DNA of 64,000 bases from Paenibacillus glycanilyticus (GTDB taxonomy: Bacteria > Bacillota > Bacilli > Paenibacillales > Paenibacillaceae). The position numbers and the translations under genes were made by a program. Numbering within the stretch: position 1 is the stretch's first letter; each line of letters begins with the position of its first letter. Below, piece after piece: positions 1 through 8,522 of the stretch. The stretch is from the NCBI RefSeq assembly GCF_030161375.1, contig NZ_BSSQ01000024.1:61844-125843 (forward strand), written 5' to 3'. The notes under the pieces are model-generated. The model was not told where the DNA came from, searched no databases, and was given only the letters and a program-made list of their open reading frames with translations.

Positions 1-78
1 ATTATATTATTCAATCAATTATTACACTTAATGAAAATAGTATACCATTTTCAAAAAATGCACGACAAGATAGAACAA

Positions 79-1047
79 TTAATTCGGCCTGCTTGCCATT
101 CCGGCCAGAAAGCTAAGCATGAACTGAACCGCAAGACGAGAGGTCGCGTTACGGAAGTCCACGGAAGGGTCAATGCATACAAAGTCTATCCCCGTAACTT
201 GCGGAGAGGCTCCCAGCCGAAAAAGCGCGTCTAAGGCATCCCATGAACTTAATCCGCCAGTACCGATAGCCGGACAGCCCGGCGCAAAAGCTTGATCGAT
301 CACATCGACGTCGAAGCTGACATAAATGGCTTCCGTCCCGTCACCGGCAATCGTTAATGCTTGGTCGAGAATGGGATCTATCCCCTTACGCCTAACATCG
401 CGCGAGGTAAAGACGCTTACCCCTTTGCTAACCACATAGTCATGATATGGCTTCGCATTCATAAAGCCGCGGATGCCGATCTGCGCGATATTCCGCCCGT
501 CTACAAGTCCCGATTCCAATATGCCGCGAAAAGGAGTCCCGTTTGTAACCCCGCCGTCTTCGAAATTTCTAACGTCATGATGCGCGTCAAAATGAATGAT
601 CCCGATTTTTTTGCCAGCGTAACGCTTAGAGAAGGCTTTGACAGACGGACAACTGATGGAATGATCGCCGCCAATAATAATGGGAACGAATGCCGGATAA
701 TTCTCGTACAAAGTCCGCAAACTTTCCTCGATTCGCCGATGGCATTCCGCCATGTCTGTCGCATGCATCTGAATATCGCCCAAATCGCGTACAGCCAATT
801 CCTGCAAGTCGACCCCGTATTCCATCGAATAAGTGGTAAAAGAATAAAAAGCATTGCGGATCGCCGCCGGTGTTGTAGAAGCGCTAGAGATCGAGATTGA
901 AGTTTTGGACAACGGAACGCCAACGATTCCCGCAAGCAGCGGCTCCGCCCAGTCCCAACTCCTTATCCAATGGGCGACTTTCGTCTCGAAGCGATCTTTG
1001 AAGACCGCTTGCTCCGGATTTTTCAAATACGGGATCTCTCGGTTCAT
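79..1047 (-). CDS. hutG: Formimidoylglutamase
   Basis: Ureohydrolase-family enzyme that hydrolyses N-formimidoyl-L-glutamate to glutamate and formamide, the last step of cytoplasmic histidine degradation. Manganese-site signatures are visible: GGDHS near residue 126, HFDAHHD near 152 and SFDVDVID near 244; 322 aa fits the family. The frame stays open upstream into hutI, but the ATG at 1047 has GGAGG 7 nt ahead and begins MNREIPYL, so I start there, 19 nt after the hutI stop. It is the last gene of hutH-hutU-hutI-hutG. Arginase or agmatinase is less likely given that context. Confidence 0.93.
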   Translation of the reverse strand: MNREIPYLKNPEQAVFKDRFETKVAHWIRSWDWAEPLLAGIVGVPLSKTSISISSASTTPAAIRNAFYSFTTYSMEYGVDLQELAVRDLGDIQMHATDMAECHRRIEESLRTLYENYPAFVPIIIGGDHSISCPSVKAFSKRYAGKKIGIIHFDAHHDVRNFEDGGVTNGTPFRGILESGLVDGRNIAQIGIRGFMNAKPYHDYVVSKGVSVFTSRDVRRKGIDPILDQALTIAGDGTEAIYVSFDVDVIDQAFAPGCPAIGTGGLSSWDALDALFRLGASPQVTGIDFVCIDPSVDFRNATSRLAVQFMLSFLAGMASRPN

Positions 1048-1066
1048 GCCCTCGCCTCCATCTTCA

Positions 1067-2338
1067 TCATATATTTGCATTCGGCGCAAGGAGTTGCCGC
1101 TCCCACACAACTGCTTGCCCATTCTTAATTACGCCGTATGTGTGGTTGATGCCGAAATGGTAGGGCAGATAGGCGAGATTCGGCACATCAAAAAGCGCGA
1201 TATCCGCCTGTTTCCCAACCTCGATGGAACCTAACCGGTCTCCTCGCGCAATCGCGTTAGCCGCATTTATGCTGCATGCGGCAAGAATCTCCTCCGGCGT
1301 CATCTTCAGGTTAAGCGACGCCAACATCATGATGAGCTGCATCGATTCGGTCGGACAGGAACCCGGATTGTAATCGGTGGCCAAAGCTACGGGCAACTTG
1401 AACTTATCGATCATATCCCTCGCCCTTGCATGTTTGTTCAGTCCCAAATTAAACGACGTACCGGGCAGCAACACCGGAATAACGCCGCCTGCCGCCAGCA
1501 TGCCGAGCCCTTTATCCGATGCGGCCAGCAGATGTTCGGCGGATATGGCGCCAAGCTCCCCCGCTAATTCCGCGCCGCCAAGCGACTCGATCTCATCCGC
1601 ATGTATTTTGGGCAATAAGCCGTTGCGCTGTGCCTCCAGCAGAATCCGTCTGGATTGCTCAACCGTAAACACTCCCTTCTCGCAGAAAACATCGCAAAAC
1701 TCGGCCAGCCTAAGCTGCGCGATTTGCGGAAGCATGCCGCAGACAAGGTCGACGTATTCATTCGTTTTCCCTTTGTACTCGGCGGGAACGGCATGCGCGC
1801 CCATGAACGTTGACACCACTTCAAGCGGATGGTTGTCACTCAGCCGTTTTGCGGCACGCAGCTGTCTCTGTTCAGCTTCAATAGAAAGACCGTAGCCGCT
1901 TTTGGCTTCCACTGTGGTGACGCCTTGCAGCAGCATGATGTTAAGGCTTTGGTACGCTTTCTCGTACAGTTCTTGTTCGCTTGCCGAGCGAGTCGCTTGC
2001 ACGGTGCTAAGGATTCCTCCGCCCTGTGCGAGAATTTCCAAATAGGGTACGCCCGCGCGTTTGAGCGCAAGCTCATGCTCGCGCGAACCTCCGTGAACAA
2101 GATGCGTATGCGGATCGATGAGACCCGGTGTAGCCAAACATCCGCGCGCGTCTAGCGTTTCCAGGATTTCTGCACCGTTCAGAGCGTTCATCACCTCTGT
2201 TTCCGTACCAACAAAGGCGATTCTACCTTCCTGAATCGCGACGGATGCTTGCGGGATTTGCCTGATTTCGTTCATCTGTTCCCCATAGCGTGGTGCGTCT
2301 CCCGGCGGGGTAACCAAGCAGCCGATTCCTTTTAACAA
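1067..2338 (-). CDS. hutI: Imidazolonepropionase
   Basis: Amidohydrolase-superfamily enzyme that opens imidazolone-5-propanoate to N-formimidoyl-L-glutamate, the third step of histidine degradation. The metal-binding DPHTHLVHGG is near residue 75 and the length (423 aa) is typical. The start is odd. The TTG used here (2338) has no ribosome site at normal spacing, whereas GGGGAGG at 2360-2366 lies 6 nt before an in-frame ACG (2351-2353) that would give TRIDLLLKGIG. The native start may be that ACG or a lost ATG, which would add five residues. It is 55 nt downstream of hutU. Confidence 0.92.
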   Translation of the reverse strand: MLKGIGCLVTPPGDAPRYGEQMNEIRQIPQASVAIQEGRIAFVGTETEVMNALNGAEILETLDARGCLATPGLIDPHTHLVHGGSREHELALKRAGVPYLEILAQGGGILSTVQATRSASEQELYEKAYQSLNIMLLQGVTTVEAKSGYGLSIEAEQRQLRAAKRLSDNHPLEVVSTFMGAHAVPAEYKGKTNEYVDLVCGMLPQIAQLRLAEFCDVFCEKGVFTVEQSRRILLEAQRNGLLPKIHADEIESLGGAELAGELGAISAEHLLAASDKGLGMLAAGGVIPVLLPGTSFNLGLNKHARARDMIDKFKLPVALATDYNPGSCPTESMQLIMMLASLNLKMTPEEILAACSINAANAIARGDRLGSIEVGKQADIALFDVPNLAYLPYHFGINHTYGVIKNGQAVVWERQLLAPNANI

Positions 2339-2393
2339 CAGGTCGATTCTCGTGGTAATCCTCCCCTTTCAAGAAATCTATCCGCAAGCCGGC

Positions 2394-4067
2394 TCAATCG
2401 CGCATCGGGATGCGGATGCCATGTTTCTCGGCGGTCTCTACCGCTTCGTCGTAACCGGCGTCTACATGCCGGATCACGCCCATACCCGGGTCGGATGTTA
2501 ATACGCACTTCAACCGCTCCGCTGCCTCGTCCGTGCCATCTGCCACGACCACCATGCCGGCATGCAAGGAATACCCCATGCCCACTCCGCCTCCATGGTG
2601 CACGGATACCCAAGACGCACCGGCGGACGTGTTGATTAAGGCGTTTAGGATTGCCCAGTCTCCAACCGCGTCCGAGCCGTCCTTCATCGCTTCCGTCTCC
2701 CGGTTCGGCGAAGCCACGGAGCCGCAGTCCAGATGATCGCGGCCAATCACGACCGGAGCTTTCAGCTCCCCGCTTCGAACCAATTCGTTTAACGCAAGGC
2801 CAAATTTCTCCCGTTCACCGTAACCAAGCCAACATATCCGCGCTGGAAGTCCTTGGAACGCAACGCGTGCTTGCGCCATTTGAATCCATCGGCATAATCG
2901 CGCATTCTCAGGGAACATACGCAATACAAGCTCATCCGTCTTCCGGATATCTTCCGGATCCCCGGATAGAGCAGCCCATCGGAAAGGACCTTTTCCTTCA
3001 CAAAATAAAGGGCGAATGTAGGCAGGCACAAAGCCCGGAAAATCAAAGGCGGCCTTGACGCCTTCGTCAAACGCGACTTGCCGGATGTTGTTGCCGTAGT
3101 CGAATACAACGGAACCGGCTTGTTGCAAATCAAGCATCGCCTGAACGTGAATCGCCATGCTCGCCTTGGCTAGCTGAACGTAATGCTCGGGATCGCTCGC
3201 CCGCAGGGCGGCGGCTTCATCAAGAGAGAAACCTGCAGGGATATAACCAACAAGCGGATCATGCGCGGAAGTTTGATCCGTCACGAAATGCGGCTTGATC
3301 CCGCGGCGGACGATCTCCGGATACACCTCGGCCGCGTTCCCTACGAGTCCAATGGAAAGCGCATGTTGCTTGGCAAGCGCATCATCGGCAAGTGCCAGCG
3401 CTTCCTCAAGCGTCTCCGCCAGAACATCGCAATATCTCGTCTGGATACGTCTTGCAATTCGACTGCGATCAACTTCGACGGCTATAACGACTCCTTCATT
3501 CATCGTGACCGCAAGCGGCTGCGCGCCGCCCATTCCGCCAAGGCCAGCGGTCAAAGTAAGCGTGCCTTTCAACGTTCCGCCCGCATGCTGACGGGCGGCT
3601 TCGGCGAACGTCTCATACGTGCCCTGGAGAATGCCTTGCGTTCCGATGTAGATCCAGCTGCCTGCCGTCATTTGGCCGTACATCATAAGTCCTTTGCGCT
3701 CAAGTTCGCGGAAGTGCTCCCATGTCGCCCATTTGGGAACAAGGACGGAGTTGGACAGCAGTACGCGCGGCGCTCGTTCATGCGTCCGAAAGACGCCCAC
3801 CGGCTTGCCGGATTGCACGAGAAGCGTCTCGTCGTTTTCCAGCCTTCGAAGTTCTCTGACGATAGCTTCATAAGCCGGCCAGCTGCGAGCCGCTTTGCCA
3901 ATCCCTCCGTATACGACCAGCTCTTCGGGGCGCTCCGCGACATCGGGATCCAGGTTATTCTTAAGCATGCGGAGGGCAGCTTCCTGTACCCAGCCTTTGC
4001 AGGATAACTCCTTGCCGCGCGGGGCGCGGATTTCACGTTTCCTATCGCTAGACTCATTTGTTGCCAT
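2394..4067 (-). CDS. hutU: Urocanate hydratase
   Basis: Converts urocanate to 4-imidazolone-5-propanoate with a tightly bound NAD, the second step of histidine degradation. The family signature region GRDHLDCGSVASPNRETE lies in the C-terminal third, followed by SDAVGDWAILNALI and the glycine-rich VHHGGGVGMGYS; 557 aa is the usual length. The frame is open 78 nt further upstream, but the ATG at 4067 has GAGGGAGG at good spacing and starts MATNESSD, so I use it. It begins 35 nt after the hutH stop, consistent with one transcript. Confidence 0.95.
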   Translation of the reverse strand: MATNESSDRKREIRAPRGKELSCKGWVQEAALRMLKNNLDPDVAERPEELVVYGGIGKAARSWPAYEAIVRELRRLENDETLLVQSGKPVGVFRTHERAPRVLLSNSVLVPKWATWEHFRELERKGLMMYGQMTAGSWIYIGTQGILQGTYETFAEAARQHAGGTLKGTLTLTAGLGGMGGAQPLAVTMNEGVVIAVEVDRSRIARRIQTRYCDVLAETLEEALALADDALAKQHALSIGLVGNAAEVYPEIVRRGIKPHFVTDQTSAHDPLVGYIPAGFSLDEAAALRASDPEHYVQLAKASMAIHVQAMLDLQQAGSVVFDYGNNIRQVAFDEGVKAAFDFPGFVPAYIRPLFCEGKGPFRWAALSGDPEDIRKTDELVLRMFPENARLCRWIQMAQARVAFQGLPARICWLGYGEREKFGLALNELVRSGELKAPVVIGRDHLDCGSVASPNRETEAMKDGSDAVGDWAILNALINTSAGASWVSVHHGGGVGMGYSLHAGMVVVADGTDEAAERLKCVLTSDPGMGVIRHVDAGYDEAVETAEKHGIRIPMRD

Positions 4068-4102
4068 AACAGATTCCTCCCTCAGCTTATGCTTTTGAAA
4101 AG

Positions 4103-5629
4103 TTAATACAACGAGCCGGCAACGGATTCTACCGCCTCGAGCCACTCTCCGGACAACAAAGCTGCCGCTGTTATTTCAATATCCTCCGACAGCGATCGGT
4201 CGTAGACAACGGGCCTGACAAGCGAGCGCAATTTCTCATGAAGCACGCGAGTCGCTGGCGCCAAGCCATCTACCCCAACGAATTCGGCTGCTTCGGCTGC
4301 ACAGATCAGCTCAATCGCAAGCACCTTCGATACGTTGCTCACAATCTGCGCTGCATGCCTTGCAGCCGTTGTCCCCATGGATACATGGTCTTCCTGGTTG
4401 GCCGACGAAGGAATGGAATCCACGCTCGCGGGATGCGCAAGCACTTTATTCTCGGAGACGAGCGAAGCACTGACATATTGCGTAATCATCAAGCCAGACG
4501 CAAGGCCGGGCTCATGACTGAGGAAGGAAGGCAACCCGCCTGATAGAGCGGGATTCACGAGCCGTTCGGTGCGGCGTTCCGAAATATTGGCGAGCTCGCT
4601 CATGCCGATTTTTAGAAAATCCATCGCAAACGCAATCGGCTGTCCATGGAAATTGCCGCCCGAGACGACTTGCCCGCCTTCAAGAAACAAGAGCGGATTA
4701 TCCGTGGCCGAATTGATTTCGATGGCAAGCTTTTCACGCACGTAAGCAAGAACTTGCCTAGTAGCGCCATGTACCTGGGGTAGGCAGCGGAGCGAATATG
4801 CGTCCTGAACCCGGATTTCGCCTTGGCGTGTCGTCAAACGGCTTCCTTGGAGCAGCGCGCGAAGATTTCTCGCCACGCCGATCTGCTCGGGATACGGGCG
4901 CGCAAGATGCACCTCCTCTGAGAATGCTTCCGGAATCCCATGCAAGCTTTCGAGCGTTAGAGATGCAATAACGTCGGCGATTTTGACAAGCCGCTGAGCT
5001 TTTATATAAGTCAGCGTCCCAATCGATGTCATGACTTGGGTCCCGTTGATAAGGGCCAGCCCCTCTTTTGCTTGCAAGGCAATCGGCTGAAGTCCCGCCC
5101 TCGCCAGCGCTTTTGCGCCCGGAAGGCGTTCACCCTGGTAGTAAGCTTCTCCTTCGCCCGCCAGAACAAGCGCAAGATGGGACAACGGAGCCAGATCTCC
5201 GCTCGCGCCAAGCGAACCTTGCGCGGGCACAACCGGATGAACGCAACGGTTCAAGCAGTCGATTAGCAGTTGAAGCGTTTCCGGGCGAATGCCGGAATAT
5301 CCCTTGGCAAGCGCATTTGCTCGCAGCAGCATGATTCCGCGTACGGTCTCTTCCGGTAGTGGAGGGCCAACTGCGCAGGCATGGCTGCGGATAAGATTCA
5401 TTTGCAGCTTTGACGTATTTTGCGGCGATATTGGGACATCGCTGAATTTCCCGAAGCCCGTGTTTACTCCGTATACGATATGTCCGGCTGCCACCAATTC
5501 TTCCACCATCTCGCGACAGCGTTTAACCCGATCGCTGGCCATATCGCATAACAGTACTTCTTTTCGTTCAACAGCTACTTCCATCACTGCTTCCGGCGTC
5601 AGCTTCTGTCCGTCCAGGATGATCGGCAT
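4103..5629 (-). CDS. hutH: Histidine ammonia-lyase
   Basis: Deaminates L-histidine to trans-urocanate, committing histidine to degradation. The Ala-Ser-Gly triad that cyclises to the MIO electrophile is visible in GSLGASGDLAPLSH (about residues 142-144). The ATG at 5629 (MPIILDG) gives 508 aa, the length of the Bacillus enzyme, and has AGAGGGG upstream; the ATG at 5650 has no ribosome site. It is the first gene of the hut operon. A promoter at 5844-5873 and a leader of about 200 nt with a hairpin precede it. No hutP was found in the window, nor a histidine permease. Confidence 0.95.
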   Translation of the reverse strand: MPIILDGQKLTPEAVMEVAVERKEVLLCDMASDRVKRCREMVEELVAAGHIVYGVNTGFGKFSDVPISPQNTSKLQMNLIRSHACAVGPPLPEETVRGIMLLRANALAKGYSGIRPETLQLLIDCLNRCVHPVVPAQGSLGASGDLAPLSHLALVLAGEGEAYYQGERLPGAKALARAGLQPIALQAKEGLALINGTQVMTSIGTLTYIKAQRLVKIADVIASLTLESLHGIPEAFSEEVHLARPYPEQIGVARNLRALLQGSRLTTRQGEIRVQDAYSLRCLPQVHGATRQVLAYVREKLAIEINSATDNPLLFLEGGQVVSGGNFHGQPIAFAMDFLKIGMSELANISERRTERLVNPALSGGLPSFLSHEPGLASGLMITQYVSASLVSENKVLAHPASVDSIPSSANQEDHVSMGTTAARHAAQIVSNVSKVLAIELICAAEAAEFVGVDGLAPATRVLHEKLRSLVRPVVYDRSLSEDIEITAAALLSGEWLEAVESVAGSLY

Positions 5630-5694
5630 CTTAAGCAACACCCCTCTCATGTTGTAAGCGACATCGAACAGAATAAGTCGTTTTCTTTCTTGCT

Positions 5695-5802
5695 TTAACA
5701 GAAGAAAGGGACCGTACGGAAGCTTTCAGCTTCCACGCGGTCCCTTTTTTTCATAAAGGGCAGTATGCGATTGTCCCGTATCAGCTTACGCCAATCCTTC
5801 AT
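5695..5802 (-). CDS. Possible 35-residue leader peptide of the hut operon
   Basis: A short frame in the hut leader, beginning MKDWRKLIRDNRILPF and ending PFFC. It has an AAGTGGGG-like ribosome site 4 nt upstream and overlaps the leader hairpin at 5705-5751, so ribosomes translating it would traverse that hairpin. It has few histidines (none in the part quoted), so it is not a classical histidine attenuator peptide. I do not recognise it; it may be a chance frame. Confidence 0.2.
   Translation of the reverse strand: MKDWRKLIRDNRILPFMKKRDRVEAESFRTVPFFC
5705..5751. terminator. Hairpin in the hut leader, terminator-like on both strands
   Basis: Stem GGGACCG (5708-5714) pairs with CGGTCCC (5738-5744), with an inner stem GGAAGC/GCTTCC. 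On the plus strand it is followed by seven T, the better terminator, although no plus-strand gene precedes it. On the minus strand it is followed by TTTCTTCTG and sits 76 nt before hutH, where it could attenuate the operon. Confidence 0.6.
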
Positions 5803-5843
5803 CGCGCCCCACTTCCATTCCGTGAACGGTTATATTCCCTTTT

Positions 5844-5873
5844 ATTGTCACTTGTGGACTAGAACCTTGTCAA
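5844..5873 (-). promoter_or_regulatory. Probable sigma-A promoter of the hut operon
   Basis: TTGACA (5868-5873) and GACAAT (5844-5849) on the minus strand with 18 nt between. It is the only good promoter seen upstream of hutH and predicts a leader of about 200 nt containing the hairpin. Confidence 0.5.
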
Positions 5874-5903
5874 TGGGCTTCTGCCTATGCTGTTACCGAT
5901 CGC

Positions 5904-5955
5904 TTGCGCAATTCTAATAAAGCATCTATAATGTGCTTATTAAAGTTGCAATTAA
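5904..5955 (+). promoter_or_regulatory. Promoter and degenerate operator of the Rrf2-type regulator
   Basis: TTGCGC (5904-5909), 17 nt, TATAAT (5927-5932). Overlapping the -10 and start region is GTGCTT, then ATTA, then AAGTTGCAATTAA, a degraded version of the palindrome at 6463-6491. This suggests autoregulation. Confidence 0.5.
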
Positions 5956-5979
5956 TTGAGGAATGGGAGGGTGAACATA

Positions 5980-6402
5980 TTGAGAAACACGTCTAGAAGC
6001 GTTCACATTGGTCCTCCACGTCTAAAAATCGCCGTTCACGCCATCGTATGGCTGGCCAGAAGCGGCAGCATGCTGAGCAGCGCGATGATTGCGAGTCAAG
6101 TCGATTCACATGCTACCTTCTTGCGCAGAGTTATGCAATCCTTAAGTCATGCCGGCATTGTGGACTCGAAAGGCGGACGGGAAGGCGGCTATTTTCTGAA
6201 AAAGTCTCCGGCTGAGATTACATTAGGCGATATTTACGAAGCCATTTGTCCTGTTTGCAATGAATCTGAAATAAAAGTGGACTGCGGGGAACAGATCGAT
6301 ATCGAACTCGAAAAAATTCTCCAGGAAGCCGAACTACAAACGATTGAGTATTTGCGTCATTACACCATTGCTCAATTCATGGATCGCATCCATTTTTCAT
6401 AA
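5980..6402 (+). CDS. Rrf2-family transcriptional regulator with a cysteine cluster
   Basis: Winged-helix regulator of the Rrf2 family: the N-terminal half (KIAVHAIVWLARSGS, VDSHATFLRRVMQSL, GGREGGYFLKKS) is the DNA-binding part. In the C-terminal half three cysteines occur as C-x2-C-x8-C (CPVCNESEIKVDC), a possible Fe-S or thiol sensor, though the spacing differs from IscR and NsrR. I start at the TTG at 5980, which has GGGAGG 9 nt upstream, giving 140 aa; an upstream TTG at 5956 has no ribosome site. A terminator follows, then a palindrome and a flavin monooxygenase-like gene that is its likely target. Confidence 0.85.
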   Translation: MRNTSRSVHIGPPRLKIAVHAIVWLARSGSMLSSAMIASQVDSHATFLRRVMQSLSHAGIVDSKGGREGGYFLKKSPAEITLGDIYEAICPVCNESEIKVDCGEQIDIELEKILQEAELQTIEYLRHYTIAQFMDRIHFS

Positions 6403-6428
6403 GAGCAATAAATTCGCCCTTCCATCTT

Positions 6429-6457
6429 AAGTTGCTGAATCTGATGCAACTTTTTAT
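6429..6457 (+). terminator. Intrinsic terminator after the Rrf2-type gene
   Basis: AAGTTGC (6429-6435) pairs with GCAACTT (6446-6452), followed by TTTATT, separating the regulator from the next gene. Confidence 0.65.
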
Positions 6458-6462
6458 TACCG

Positions 6463-6491
6463 TTAATTGTGCTTCCGATAAGCACAATTAA
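6463..6491 (+). promoter_or_regulatory. 12-bp-arm palindromic operator, probably for the Rrf2-type regulator
   Basis: Perfect inverted repeat: TTAATTGTGCTT (6463-6474), a 5-nt spacer, AAGCACAATTAA (6480-6491). It lies 38 nt before the start of the flavin monooxygenase-like gene, and a degraded copy covers the regulator's own promoter. Confidence 0.6.
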
Positions 6492-6528
6492 TCATTTACA
6501 CTATTTAACAACAAAAGGAGTGTCTCCA

Positions 6529-7536
6529 TTGAAACTTAGCATTCTCGACCAATCCCAAATTTGTGAAGGACAAAACGCTTCCCAGACTCTGATTCAAACC
6601 ACCAAGCTGGCCCAAGAAGCCGATCGTCTCGGATACCACCGCTATTGGGTATCGGAGCACCATTCTTCCCGCGCGCTGGCTCACTCTAGCCCGGAAGTTC
6701 TGCTCGCCCATCTTGGCGCGAATACGACTCGAATTCGGCTAGGCTCCGGCGGCATTATGCTTCCCCATTACAGCTCGTACAAGGTAGCGGAGAACTTCAA
6801 GCTTCTCGAGGCGCTTTATCCGGGACGAATTGACGTAGGTCTTGGCCGCGCGCCGGGCGGAATGCCGCTCTCCACTCGGGCTTTGCAGGAAGGACGATTC
6901 AGCGACATCGATCGTTACCCGGAGCAAGTGTCCGATCTGCTCAACTATCTGTACGACTCTCTTCCTGCCGGGCATCGCTTCTCCGGCTTGCACGCTGCCC
7001 CCGCGCTCCAATCCCATCCCGAGTTATGGCTTCTTGGCTCTAGTCTCGGAACGGCACAGATTGCGGCCCGCATGGGTCTGCCGTATGCTTATGCTCAATT
7101 TTTCGGCGTTCCGGGCAGCGAGGATGCCATCCATTATTACAAAGACAGCTACCGCCCTACCGCTCTCTATCCGGAAGCTCGGGCGCTCGCCGCGGTTATG
7201 GTAATCTGCGCGGACACCGAAGAAGAAGCTTCCCGCCTGGCTCAGAGCACCGATCTATTTTTCCTTTCCCTGGAGCATGGCCGGTTACTTGACTACTTCC
7301 CGTCCGTCGAGACAGCCGAGAGCTATCCGTATACGGATTACGATCGCGAACGCATCCGCCAGACCCGGTCACGCCGTATCATTGGCACGCCCGAGCAAGT
7401 AAAAACTCGCCTGCTTAACATGCAGGACCAGTTCGGCATTGACGAATTCATGATTGTGACCGTCACTCACGACTTCCAAGCCCGGATCCGCTCTTACCAG
7501 CTGGTAGCCGAAGCGTTTGGCCTTGCGGCTAATTAA
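6529..7536 (+). CDS. LLM-class flavin-dependent oxidoreductase
   Basis: Luciferase-like monooxygenase family protein (335 aa) expected to use reduced FMN from a partner reductase; substrate unknown. Visible features are the N-terminal strand MKLSILDQSQ, RYWVSEHHSS, the phosphate-loop-like RLGSGGIMLPHYS, and the C-terminal IIGTPEQVKTRL typical of the MsnO8-type subgroup. I start at the TTG at 6529 with AAGGAG 9 nt upstream; the frame is open earlier without a ribosome site. It is single, directly downstream of the Rrf2-type regulator and its palindrome, so it is probably induced by the signal that regulator senses. Confidence 0.85.
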   Translation: MKLSILDQSQICEGQNASQTLIQTTKLAQEADRLGYHRYWVSEHHSSRALAHSSPEVLLAHLGANTTRIRLGSGGIMLPHYSSYKVAENFKLLEALYPGRIDVGLGRAPGGMPLSTRALQEGRFSDIDRYPEQVSDLLNYLYDSLPAGHRFSGLHAAPALQSHPELWLLGSSLGTAQIAARMGLPYAYAQFFGVPGSEDAIHYYKDSYRPTALYPEARALAAVMVICADTEEEASRLAQSTDLFFLSLEHGRLLDYFPSVETAESYPYTDYDRERIRQTRSRRIIGTPEQVKTRLLNMQDQFGIDEFMIVTVTHDFQARIRSYQLVAEAFGLAAN

Positions 7537-7542
7537 TGACAA

Positions 7543-7982
7543 GGGGCCGTCCCAAAAGGTGATCGCTCACTTTGAAGACGGCTCGTATTTACAATTAAAG
7601 AGTGTCTTTTTGAATATATCGCTGCAGAGGGTGATATTTTTGCTCTTGCTGCTTTCTTCAGCAAATTATGGGCAAGCGAAAACACCACCCGACCTCGAGG
7701 ATAACTTTCGGTAAGCCTCGAAGCTGGAATCTGCGGAATCTCCGGTTATTTTCTTTTTGTTTGAGCATTTCTTGAACAGGTTAAGGGTAGACGGAGCATT
7801 AAATGATTCTGGAGAAGCGAAGCGTTCGCTTTTGTGAAGGATTCCTACCTCTGAAATATTAATTCAAGGAATCCCTGAGCAATGGCGATCGGAAGAACAT
7901 TTAATGCGCAGGCTACTGTTTAGCCCAAATATAACTAAAAGAGGTGTCCCATCGTCATTTTCATGACTTATGAGACACCTCC
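7543..7982 (-). mobile_element. Internally deleted IS1182-type element, copy 1
   Basis: A 440-bp relic. The left end reads GGGGCCGTCCCAAAAGG; the right end, read inward on the minus strand, is GGAGGTGTCTCATAAG, and the ends are imperfect inverted repeats. Minus-strand translation of 7655-7752 gives NNRRFRRFQLRGLPKV then ILEVG and, after a frameshift, SLAHNLLKKAA, the C-terminus of an IS1182-family transposase. The DDE core is missing. About 240 bp of the right part and 70 bp of the left are shared with copy 2 at 28292-29020. No intact gene lies between 7537 and 7998. Confidence 0.75.
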
Positions 7983-7998
7983 TATTTGTTGCACTAGA

Positions 7999-8481
7999 TT
8001 AGCCAAGGTCCAAAGCGGCGTTGAGCAGCTGCACGTCATCGACGAATAAGTCTACGGAATTGGCCAGCGAACTTGTCATAATGAAGATTTGAGCGATGGT
8101 CCCTCCCGAGAAGGCAGGATCCACGTTGAAGTAGGCCGTTTTCCAGTTATTCGCCGTGCCATCCGGCAAGCGAGAAGGTATGGTGGCTACAAGGCCCGTA
8201 TTGGTAAATACAAGACTAGGAGTGAAATAAAAGACGCCGATAATAACGGATGGGCCTAGACCGGAGCCGTTCTTTGACAAAGCGACCATCAACTCGAAGC
8301 TATTGCTGTCCGGAACGCTTACCAGCTTATAGATATATGAACCGGACGTCCCCCCTGCAATCTGAACAGAGTTCGTACCGGTATTGCTATAGGTCGTATT
8401 AAGGCTAACCGTTCCAGATGTCGCCCACCCTGTCGTTCCCGATTCGAAACCGCTATTCGTGACATAGTTAATAATGCTCAT
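7999..8481 (-). CDS. Small beta-sandwich protein, NTTRR-F1-like
   Basis: 160 aa, no signal peptide. The start MSIINYVTNSGFESG, then a central SNTGTNSVQIAGG and a late NSVDLFVDDVQL resemble the jelly-roll module (NTTRR-F1 type) that in Bacillales often precedes collagen-like repeats of spore-surface proteins. No collagen repeat follows here, so it may be a stand-alone or trimmed form. The ATG at 8481 has GAGGGGG 9 nt upstream. A sigma-K-like promoter lies at 8523-8550. The IS1182 end hairpin just downstream (with TTTT on the minus strand) may serve as terminator. A carbohydrate-binding module is the alternative. Confidence 0.6.
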   Translation of the reverse strand: MSIINYVTNSGFESGTTGWATSGTVSLNTTYSNTGTNSVQIAGGTSGSYIYKLVSVPDSNSFELMVALSKNGSGLGPSVIIGVFYFTPSLVFTNTGLVATIPSRLPDGTANNWKTAYFNVDPAFSGGTIAQIFIMTSSLANSVDLFVDDVQLLNAALDLG

Positions 8482-8522
8482 TGATTGTTTTCCCCCTCAT
8501 AGGTAGATTGTGAAGCTACATC

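Noticed and set aside
3183..4007. 274-codon plus-strand frame opposite hutU
   Set aside because: Shadow of the conserved urocanase frame; no family features and no start signal.
5705..5751. T-box riboswitch in the hut leader, because of ACCGCG in the hairpin
   Set aside because: The core T-box string with GGTGG before ACCGCG is absent and no specifier stem was seen.
7517..7714. 65-codon plus-strand frame after the flavin oxidoreductase
   Set aside because: It overlaps the preceding gene and runs through IS1182 relic DNA whose real coding sense is the other strand.
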